NCBI GenBank assembly: GCA_002299675.1
Contig: DBOW01000115.1
Span: forward strand, 18,272-36,676
Length of the DNA stretch: 18,405 bases
Origin: Solobacterium sp. UBA636
Lineage (GTDB): Bacteria > Bacillota_I > Bacilli_A > Erysipelotrichales > Erysipelotrichaceae
Direction: 5' to 3'
Under the pieces are notes generated by a model. That model was not told where the DNA came from. It searched no databases and saw only the letters and a list, made by a program, of their open reading frames with translations. Below, piece by piece: positions 12,907 through 18,405 of the stretch (within the stretch, counting starts at the first letter, position 1; each line of letters starts with the position of its first letter). Both the position numbers and the translations under genes were made by a program.

Positions 12907-15012
12907 TTAATTACCTGCACTTTCTAATGCACATCTGGCAGCAGCCAAAGCTGAACCTGATGAATAGGTAGCGCCTGAACAGATATCTACTTCATCAGCC
13001 AGACCCTTGCCGGCAAAGGAAGAAGTAAAGCTTTCATCACAGATCGCATCACCAATTCCCTTAGTGTCATTAAAGGCACTGACTGTAAGGCTTACAATTT
13101 TGCCATCTGCAACTTCAATGGTAAATTCATTGTCGCCATCAAAGCCAGCAGCTTTAACTACATAGGTATTTCCATCATTTGATACTATTTCAGCCTTGCC
13201 TGAAGCAGAGCCCAGGGCATTTTCGCTATAGGCTGAGCTTTCTTCTTCGCCTGTTCCAGAACTTAATGCAGTCTTGGCAGCCGCAATCGCTGACTTTGAA
13301 GAATAGGTTGCGCCTGATAAGGTATCAACTGAATCTTCTAGGCCTTTACCAACAAATGAAGAAGTAAAGCTTTCTTCTTCAATGGCATCGCCAATACCGG
13401 CAGTATCACCAAATGAAGTTACCGCAAAGCTTACAATTTTGCCGTCAGCTACTTCAATTGTAAATTCGTTATCTCCGGCAAAGCCTGCAGCTTTAACTAC
13501 ATAGGTATTTCCTTCAGAAGAAATTATTTCAGCCTTGTCGCCATCAGCAATCTTGATTCCGTTTGATACTGGTTCTTTTGTTTCAGATGAAGAACCTGAA
13601 CCGCCGCTTAAGGCAGTCTTAACAGCCGCAAAAGCAGACTTGGAAGTGAATGTAGCACCTGAGTAAGCGTCAACTTCATCATTCAGAGTCTTGCCTGCAA
13701 ACTGGGCAAAGAATTCAGGAACATCAAGCATATCGCCAATACCGGCAGTATCACCAAATGAAGTCATTTCAACCGATTTAACGGCATCACCATCTACAAC
13801 AATCTTGAATTCATTGTTTCCGGCAAAGCCCTTGGCAGAAACTACATAAGTATTTCCATCGTTTGATACAACGCTTGCATCATCTGCATCGCTTAATTTA
13901 ACAGTAGGTCCAACAGGGAAAGTGGCACCTGGAGCATTTGGAGACTTATAGTCATTAATGCTTAAACCAAAGCCGCAGCAGACAACACAGACAACTACAG
14001 CCAGCACAAATACAGGCAGGCCAATGTTGTATTTCTTTTCATTGTCTGTCTGTTTGCAGGCAAAGAACTTGTCGATTACTGGTGTTAACATATTTACCAG
14101 CAGGATTGAGAAACATACACCTTCTGGCAGATTGGCAAACAGTCTGATCAAAACAGTGAAGATTGCGGCCAGTCCGGCAAAGACAATCTTTCCTGCACGA
14201 GTGGTTGGATTAGTAACCGGATCTGTCAGCATGAAGACAGCGCCAAAGAAAATACCACCAGTCATGATGAAGTTAAGCGCAAAGCTTACACCGCAGCCGT
14301 TTACTAAACCGATAATTAAAGTTCCTAAGAATATAGTGCCTACATAAACTGCAGGTACTCTCCAGTCGATAACTTCCTTAACTGACAGGAAAATACCACA
14401 TAATACAAGAATCAGTACTGAAGTTTCACCCAGGGCACCACCATAGTTTCCTAAAAACAGAGAAGCTAAAGAGAAATCACCGGCAAATGATGCAGCAGCT
14501 TCGTTTGATAAAAGCCAGCCAGCTGATGATAATGTTGCGGTTGGTGTAGCACCAGCCATCGCATCAGCAATTTTGCTGCCGGCAAATGAAGAGATGATTA
14601 CAGCTCTGCCGACTGCAGCCGGGTTGAAGATATTCTGTCCGAAACCGCCAAATACCAGTTTGCCAAAGAAGATGGCAATGAATGTCGCAACACCAATGGC
14701 ATATGGTGAGGTATCAGCCTTAACACATAATACAAGGATTACAGCTGTAATCCAGCCAAATGAATTTGTGATATATTTTTTAATATCCTGTTTTAAAACC
14801 TTTGCCCATACAGCTTCAGTTACAAGCGTAACAGCTACGGCAACTGCCATTAATAATACAGCGTTGCCCAAAAGAGCCATACCGCCCAGGTTATAGGCAT
14901 TGAATAAACCAAAGGCATATACAACTAACAGTGCAACCAGCAGATAGGCCATGATTTTCGCAGTAGTTAATGGTCTGCGATAATTAGGATTTGACTTATA
15001 TTTAATTTCCAT
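12907..15012 (-). CDS. rnfD: Rnf subunit D fused to three tandem FMN-binding domains
   Basis: A 701-residue protein; ordinary RnfD is near 300-350. Residues 1-320 are RnfD: about ten helices, GGFGQNIFNPAAVGRA (122-136), the flavin site D150-A-M-A-G-A-T156, and LTDPVTNPTTRAGK (262-275). Residues 331-352 add another helix (with C342, C345, C346), which should carry the rest outside the membrane. Three FMN_bind-like units follow at about 378-470, 492-585 and 605-698, each with G-N-T-Y-V-V, G-D/N-x-x-G-I-G-D and a flavinylation motif D-x-x-S-G-A-T (Thr454, Thr569, Thr682), joined by Gly/Ser/Glu linkers. Up to four covalent FMN are thus possible. AAGGGGG precedes the ATG. The gene lies between rnfC and an intact rnfG. 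I see no frameshift or stop, so the fusion looks real. Confidence 0.95.
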   Translation of the reverse strand: MEIKYKSNPNYRRPLTTAKIMAYLLVALLVVYAFGLFNAYNLGGMALLGNAVLLMAVAVAVTLVTEAVWAKVLKQDIKKYITNSFGWITAVILVLCVKADTSPYAIGVATFIAIFFGKLVFGGFGQNIFNPAAVGRAVIISSFAGSKIADAMAGATPTATLSSAGWLLSNEAAASFAGDFSLASLFLGNYGGALGETSVLILVLCGIFLSVKEVIDWRVPAVYVGTIFLGTLIIGLVNGCGVSFALNFIMTGGIFFGAVFMLTDPVTNPTTRAGKIVFAGLAAIFTVLIRLFANLPEGVCFSILLVNMLTPVIDKFFACKQTDNEKKYNIGLPVFVLAVVVCVVCCGFGLSINDYKSPNAPGATFPVGPTVKLSDADDASVVSNDGNTYVVSAKGFAGNNEFKIVVDGDAVKSVEMTSFGDTAGIGDMLDVPEFFAQFAGKTLNDEVDAYSGATFTSKSAFAAVKTALSGGSGSSSETKEPVSNGIKIADGDKAEIISSEGNTYVVKAAGFAGDNEFTIEVADGKIVSFAVTSFGDTAGIGDAIEEESFTSSFVGKGLEDSVDTLSGATYSSKSAIAAAKTALSSGTGEEESSAYSENALGSASGKAEIVSNDGNTYVVKAAGFDGDNEFTIEVADGKIVSLTVSAFNDTKGIGDAICDESFTSSFAGKGLADEVDICSGATYSSGSALAAARCALESAGN
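12919..13881 (-). repeat. Three tandem copies of an FMN-binding domain unit in rnfD
   Basis: Units at about 13881-13603, 13539-13258 and 13200-12919 encode the three domains. Units 2 and 3 are about three quarters identical in protein by eye and still share long identical DNA stretches (for example the 20 bases coding AAGCTG...TACC for A-A-G-F/V-V-K). Unit 1 is more diverged. This pattern points to stepwise duplication, the 2-3 pair most recent. Confidence 0.9.
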
Positions 15013-15024
15013 ATCTAAACCCCC

Positions 15025-16308
15025 TTATTTCTTGGCCCTGGCCATCATTGTGCGCTTTGCACGGCGTACATTTTCAGTTACTTCAATCTTTGAAGGACAA
15101 ACATATGTACACATGCCGCATTCAACACAGTCAACTGCCTTCAGCTTGGCCAGACGGTCAAAGTCATTTGCCTTGGCTGCATTGGCAATATTTACAGGCT
15201 GCAGACCGCTAGGACAGTGGTCAACACAGGCTCCACATCTAAGACATTTGATAGCTTCAAATTCCTCATACTTATTTACCAGTACACAGTTAGAAATTGA
15301 TGATGTACATACTTCGTCCTTGACAATAGATGAACCCATCATTGGACCGCCGGCAATAAGTGAAATCTTGTCAACACCTTCAACATAGCCGCCACAGACA
15401 TCAATCAGTTCCTTAAATGAAGTACCTACACGGCACTTAACATTATGAGGTTCTTTAACAGCGTTTCCGCTTACTGTAACAAACTTTTCGTAAATAGGTG
15501 TTCCAAGCTTGCTGGATTTGGCAATTTCAATTAAAGAAGTAACATTTGATACTACGCAGTTAACTTCAATTGGAAGCTTCTCATATCTCTTCTTGGTTAC
15601 CTCATATACCAGTGTTCTTTCCCAGCCCATTGGATAAACATCTGGAACTGGTTTAACTTCTACATCCTTTACATCTTTCAGAAGTTCTATACACTTGGAA
15701 ATAACTTCTTTCTTGTATTCTTTGATACAAAGATAGCCCTTCTTGGCACCTGATGCCTTCATACCTAAAACTACACCGGTTCTCAGGTATTCCATGTTTT
15801 CTTCCATGTTTCTGGCATCGGCAGTAATATAAGGCTCGCATTCAACGGCATTGATAATCAGTGATTCACATTTATCTGTGTTGAACTTGATGAATGATGG
15901 GAAACCAGCGCCGCCCTGACCAAGCAGTCCCATCTCTTTCATATAATTGATAATTTCTTCTTTAGACGCATCTTCAGCCAAATATTTTGGTTCGGCTTTT
16001 GTGTCTTTGTGATCATTTTCGATTACGACATGATCGGCTGGTTTTAAATTAGCGGCCATTTTCTTGACAATACCTGTAACTGTACCAGATACTGAAGCGA
16101 AAATAGGAACACCAAAACGATCATTCATTGCGATTTTATCGCCAATCTTTACTTTATCGCCCTCTTTAACAAGGCAGCTGATAGGTGCAGCGCCCTGTAC
16201 TAAAGGAATTGATACCGTATCAGCCACATAAGTTTTGATTTCATTATGGGCAGTAAGATCTTTATGACCATCTAAATGTTGCCTCATAGGCCCAATAAAA
16301 AATGACAT
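15025..16308 (-). CDS. rnfC: Rnf electron transport complex subunit C
   Basis: The peripheral cytoplasmic subunit that exchanges electrons with NAD(H) through FMN and 4Fe-4S clusters. 427 residues, normal for Gram-positive RnfC. The N-terminal sandwich-hybrid domain is followed by GLLGQGGAGFPSFIKF (127-142) and NAVECEPYITAD (153-164), the FMN/NADH-binding motifs, and two clusters: C-L-R-C-G-A-C-V-D-H-C-P (C355, 358, 361, 365) and C-V-E-C-G-M-C-T-Y-V-C-P (C394, 397, 400, 404). An ATG six bases upstream (16314) directly abuts the Shine-Dalgarno GGGAGGA; the ATG at 16308 lies six bases from it and is preferred. First gene of the rnf operon, with an extended -10 promoter just upstream. Confidence 0.96.
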   Translation of the reverse strand: MSFFIGPMRQHLDGHKDLTAHNEIKTYVADTVSIPLVQGAAPISCLVKEGDKVKIGDKIAMNDRFGVPIFASVSGTVTGIVKKMAANLKPADHVVIENDHKDTKAEPKYLAEDASKEEIINYMKEMGLLGQGGAGFPSFIKFNTDKCESLIINAVECEPYITADARNMEENMEYLRTGVVLGMKASGAKKGYLCIKEYKKEVISKCIELLKDVKDVEVKPVPDVYPMGWERTLVYEVTKKRYEKLPIEVNCVVSNVTSLIEIAKSSKLGTPIYEKFVTVSGNAVKEPHNVKCRVGTSFKELIDVCGGYVEGVDKISLIAGGPMMGSSIVKDEVCTSSISNCVLVNKYEEFEAIKCLRCGACVDHCPSGLQPVNIANAAKANDFDRLAKLKAVDCVECGMCTYVCPSKIEVTENVRRAKRTMMARAKK

Positions 16309-16314
16309 AAGCAT

Positions 16315-16321
16315 TCCTCCC
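16315..16321 (-). promoter_or_regulatory. Ribosome binding site that sets the rnfC start
   Basis: GGGAGGA is followed with no gap by one ATG (16314) and after six bases by a second in-frame ATG (16308). Normal spacing selects the second, removing two residues from the longest reading. Confidence 0.75.
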
Positions 16322-16332
16322 TTACTTTCAAT

Positions 16333-16341
16333 ATTTTAACA
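16333..16341 (-). promoter_or_regulatory. Extended -10 promoter of the rnf operon
   Basis: TGT-TAAAAT (16341-16333, minus strand) lies 24 bases upstream of the rnfC start at 16308, just after the pgi terminator. It is the same nine bases seen before the lipoprotein gene at 8720. No convincing -35 is present at 16-18 bases (CAGTTA, ACAGTT). The predicted leader is about 18 bases and includes the ribosome binding site. Confidence 0.5.
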
Positions 16342-16374
16342 CAAGATTTTATGTATAACTGTTTAAGGCAAATT

Positions 16375-16405
16375 AAAAGTAGACTTTTTAAAATTGTCTA
16401 CTTTT
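16375..16405. terminator. Terminator after pgi, symmetric in both directions
   Basis: A perfect 10-bp stem, AAAAGTAGAC (16375-16384) with GTCTACTTTT (16396-16405), encloses an 11-base loop. On the minus strand, which pgi uses, GTCTAC is followed by TTTTAATTT; the T-tract partly forms the stem, as is usual for bidirectional terminators. It begins 22 bases after the pgi stop codon and insulates the rnf promoter. Confidence 0.8.
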
Positions 16406-16426
16406 TCACAAATTAACAGCCCTTAA

Positions 16427-17701
16427 CTATTCCTTGCCGAGAAGCTTGAACATTTCTTTTTTGTATACTTCAACACCTGGCTGATTAAATGGGTTTATAC
16501 CCAGCAGGTAACAGCTCATGCCACAGGCTCTCATGAAGAAATAAATCATATAGCCAAAACTGTAGGCCGAGTTATCCTTTAAATGTATTTCAATGTTTGG
16601 AACATTGCCGTTATCTGAATGAGCCTTTAATGTGCCCTTCTGAGCCTGTTCATTTACCCATGAAATTGATTTGCCGGCCAGATAGTTCATATTGTCCAGA
16701 TTTTCCTCGTCTTCAGGGAAAAGCATATCGCCAGGCATTTCATCCACCAGCAGTAATGTTTCATACAGGCACTTTCTTCCTTCCTGCACAAACTGTCCAA
16801 GTGAGTGAAGGTCTGTTGAGAAACAGCCGGATGTAGGAAGTATGCCCTTGCCATCCTTGCCTTCAGATTCACCAAAGAGCTGTTTCCACCATTCAGCTAC
16901 CATCTGAAGCTGCAGGTTGTAGGTTACAAACATTTCAGCACTGTAGCCCTTGTCATCCAGAATTCTTCTGGCAACCGCATATTTATAGGCATCATTTTCT
17001 TCAATCGATTCCTTAGAATAATCTTCCATAGCTTTCTTAGAACCTTCCATTAATGCCTTAATGTCAATTCCAGCTAAAGCCAGAGGTACTAAACCTACAG
17101 CCGTAAATACTGAGAAACGTCCGCCAATGTCATCAGGAACTACAAATTCAGCATAGCCTTCCTTATCAGCCAGAGCCTTTAAAGTACCTTTGTGAGCATC
17201 TGTGGTTGCGATAATTCTTCTGGCAGCTTCCTTTTTACCGTATTTCTTCTCAATATACTGCTTAAAGATCCTGAACGAAATAGAAGTTTCAGTTGTAGTT
17301 CCTGACTTTGAAATAACATTCAGAACTACATCCTTGCCTTCAATATGCTTTAAAACCTGTGAAATATAAGTGTTCGAGAAAGTGTTGCCCACAAAAATTA
17401 CTTCTGGGCCATTTTCTGGATACAGACCTCTGATCATTTCTACAGCTGCTCTGGCACCTAAATAAGAACCGCCAATGCCGCATACCAGAAGTACATCATA
17501 CTGACCTTTTAAGTCCTCTGCCAGTTTCAGAATTCTGGCAAACTCTTCCTTATCGTAGTTTACAGGCCACTTTACCCAGCCGACAAAATCATTACCGGCA
17601 CCAGTTTTTTCTTCCAGCCATCTGTGTGCTTCAGATACCTTTTCCTGATAAGAACTTAATTCCTTATCAAGCTTGGCATTTTCAAGATTGAGTGTTAACA
17701 T
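16427..17701 (-). CDS. pgi: Glucose-6-phosphate isomerase
   Basis: A cytoplasmic glycolytic enzyme interconverting glucose-6-phosphate and fructose-6-phosphate. From the ATG at 17701 it has 424 residues, close to the short Gram-positive form (about 450). Motifs seen: CGIGGSYLGARAAVEMI, VISKSGTTTETSISFRIFK (sugar-phosphate SIS-type loop), PDDIGGRFSVFTAVGLVPL (family signature), and NQPGVEVYKKEMF near the C-terminus (second signature with catalytic Lys). A longer reading from 17722 would add seven residues, but AAAGGAG lies eight bases before the 17701 ATG and the protein then begins MLTLNLENAK. The start overlaps the stop of the S1 gene by seven bases. In Bacillus, pgi also lies near yugI. A terminator follows. 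Confidence 0.96.
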   Translation of the reverse strand: MLTLNLENAKLDKELSSYQEKVSEAHRWLEEKTGAGNDFVGWVKWPVNYDKEEFARILKLAEDLKGQYDVLLVCGIGGSYLGARAAVEMIRGLYPENGPEVIFVGNTFSNTYISQVLKHIEGKDVVLNVISKSGTTTETSISFRIFKQYIEKKYGKKEAARRIIATTDAHKGTLKALADKEGYAEFVVPDDIGGRFSVFTAVGLVPLALAGIDIKALMEGSKKAMEDYSKESIEENDAYKYAVARRILDDKGYSAEMFVTYNLQLQMVAEWWKQLFGESEGKDGKGILPTSGCFSTDLHSLGQFVQEGRKCLYETLLLVDEMPGDMLFPEDEENLDNMNYLAGKSISWVNEQAQKGTLKAHSDNGNVPNIEIHLKDNSAYSFGYMIYFFMRACGMSCYLLGINPFNQPGVEVYKKEMFKLLGKE

Positions 17702-18060
17702 TCTTCCTTCTCCTTTATCCACTTAGGCATCTGGTCCCTTAAAGAACCAAAACCCTTAATACTTTTTGGCATACCTTCAAATTTAACCTTCTTGATATGC
17801 TTGCGCGTATTCTGACTTAAAGCCTTAAAAGACAGCCTGAGCTGCTTATGCTCCTTGTCAATATCAATTACCTTTAACATAACATAATCATTGATATTCA
17901 CATAATTGGCTATATCTCTGACAAAACCATTGGACAGTTCGGAAATATGAATTAATCCATTGACATCATTGTCAAAACCTACGAATGCTCCATAAGGCTT
18001 AATACCAGTGATACGTCCATAGACAGTCATTCCAACTTTGTAGTCATTTATCGTACTCAT
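17695..18060 (-). CDS. S1-domain RNA-binding protein, CvfD/YugI-like
   Basis: A 121-residue protein with one S1 RNA-binding domain (about residues 9-80: V-G-M-T-V-Y-G-R-I-T-G-I-K-P-Y-G-A-F-V, then GLIHISELSNGFV) and the C-terminal G-F-x-x-L-x-x-x-M-P-x-W-I motif typical of the small Gram-positive family YugI (general stress protein 13) / CvfD, post-transcriptional regulators that bind RNA or ribosomes. The frame stays open to 18180, but the extra 40 residues are hydrophobic, unlike the family, and cover the divergent promoter region, so the ATG at 18060 is chosen. No usable Shine-Dalgarno is present; TATAAT ends six bases before the ATG, which suggests a leaderless message. It overlaps pgi by seven bases and is probably co-transcribed with it. 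Confidence 0.9.
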   Translation of the reverse strand: MSTINDYKVGMTVYGRITGIKPYGAFVGFDNDVNGLIHISELSNGFVRDIANYVNINDYVMLKVIDIDKEHKQLRLSFKALSQNTRKHIKKVKFEGMPKSIKGFGSLRDQMPKWIKEKEEC

Positions 18061-18066
18061 GTCACC

Positions 18067-18096
18067 ATTATATACCAGGTTAAGATTAATTTTCAC
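18067..18096 (-). promoter_or_regulatory. Promoter of the S1 gene and pgi
   Basis: On the minus strand, GTGAAA (18096-18091, four of six matches) is followed by an 18-base spacer and a perfect TATAAT (18072-18067). The expected transcription start, about seven bases on, is the A of the S1 start codon at 18060. A second, weaker TATTAT further upstream would give a leader of about 50 bases. Confidence 0.5.
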
Positions 18097-18123
18097 ATCA
18101 CAAAACAAATAGAGGTGTATAAT
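18092..18123 (+). promoter_or_regulatory. Divergent promoter of the nifU-like gene
   Basis: A perfect extended -10, TGTATAAT (18116-18123), lies 26 bases before the ATG. A TTCACA (18092-18097) upstream is at 20 bases, too long for a good -35, so the extended -10 probably carries most of the strength. It overlaps the divergent S1 promoter region. Confidence 0.5.
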
Positions 18124-18148
18124 ATTCAAAGTACAAAGAGGAAAAATT

Positions 18149-18405
18149 ATGGATATAAACAATAAAGAAGATAAAATCAAACTAGTTAAACAGACAATAG
18201 AAAAAATAAGACCCTATCTGCAAAGAGATGGTGGTGACGTTGAATTTGTTTCCCTGGAAGATGATGTAGTCTATGTAAAAGTATTTGGTGCCTGCGTTGG
18301 CTGTCTGTCTTTAAATGAAACCCTTAAAGATGGGGTTATGGCTCTAATACTTGATGAAGTACCGGGAATCAAAGATGTAAGACTGGCAGATATTGAACAG
18401 TACTA
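18149..18405 (+). CDS. NifU C-terminal-type Fe-S scaffold protein, cut at the window edge
   Basis: 85 codons are visible. The protein matches the NifU C-terminal (Nfu) domain: L-V-K-x-x-I-E-K-I-R-P-Y-L-Q-R-D-G-G-D-V-E-F-V, then VKVFGACVGCLSL with the C-x-x-C that holds a bridging 4Fe-4S cluster between two subunits, and VPGIKDVRLADIEQY near the end. Such proteins carry assembled clusters to apo-proteins. Standalone versions are about 75-90 residues, so the final TA at 18404-18405 may be the first two bases of the stop codon. AGAGGA lies about seven bases before the ATG. It is divergent from the S1 gene. A supply of clusters would serve IspH and Rnf here, but no operon link is visible. Confidence 0.93.
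   Translation, partial: MDINNKEDKIKLVKQTIEKIRPYLQRDGGDVEFVSLEDDVVYVKVFGACVGCLSLNETLKDGVMALILDEVPGIKDVRLADIEQY

Noticed and set aside
12919..13881. Repeats in rnfD as a CRISPR array or recombination substrate outside a gene
   Set aside because: The repeats are about 340 bases long, in frame and encode protein domains with conserved motifs.
13958..14896. Plus-strand open frames (129 and 107 residues) opposite rnfD
   Set aside because: They are antisense to a well-supported membrane-protein gene; long antisense frames arise from the codon bias of hydrophobic stretches, and no ribosome binding site or family resemblance was seen.
18061..18180. 40-residue N-terminal extension of the S1 protein
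   Set aside because: It covers both divergent promoters and is hydrophobic and unlike the YugI/CvfD family; the ATG at 18060 fits the domain start.

Overview
The window reads as chromosomal DNA from an AT-rich, low-GC Gram-positive bacterium (Bacillota). The most likely group is Erysipelotrichia or close relatives; this placement is inference and no species can be named. The reasons are the Gram-positive style Shine-Dalgarno sequences, lipoprotein signal peptides with a Cys at position 17, a CcpA-like regulator, and two gene neighbourhoods that recall Bacillus subtilis: murC-ytxG-ytxH-ccpA with tyrS, and pgi next to the yugI/cvfD S1 gene. Nearly everything is on the minus strand. No mobile element, CRISPR array, tRNA, rRNA or integration site was seen, and no stretch over 300 bases lacks a gene.

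Layout, left to right. (1) 1-630 (+): 3' part of ispH (isoprenoid synthesis), with a terminator that lies inside the end of the convergent gene. (2) 612-8720 (-): a tight run read from right to left: lipoprotein, acidic SPIFG-motif protein, murC, a YtxG/DUF948-like membrane protein, a YtxH-like helical protein, a CcpA-like regulator, tyrS, a second lipoprotein and a MurJ/SpoVB-type flippase. MurC and the flippase act at the start and the export step of lipid-linked cell-wall precursors. A second promoter and a cre-like palindrome may lie just before the ytxG-ytxH-ccpA part. (3) 8739-10547 (-): SAF-domain protein, VanZ-like protein and radC, ended by a strong terminator. (4) 10668-16341 (-): a complete Rnf electron-transport operon in the order rnfC-D-G-E-A-(59-aa Cys protein)-B, with its own promoter and terminator. 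(5) 16375-18060 (-): S1-domain gene (CvfD/YugI-like) overlapping pgi, with a terminator. (6) 18149-18405 (+): a divergent NifU C-terminal-type Fe-S scaffold gene, cut by the window edge.

The Rnf operon is the part most worth attention. Its RnfD (701 aa) is about twice the usual length because three tandem FMN-binding domains follow the membrane part, each with a D-x-x-S-G-A-T flavinylation motif, even though a normal separate RnfG is also present. Its RnfB is only 101 aa and stops after the first 4Fe-4S motif, without the ferredoxin-like domains that normally follow. Between rnfA and rnfB lies a 59-aa membrane protein whose Cys spacing (C-x2-C-x4-C) equals that of the RnfB cluster motif. Together these suggest an Rnf complex with altered electron entry and an extended extracytoplasmic flavin chain. 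That is inference from the sequence, not shown function.
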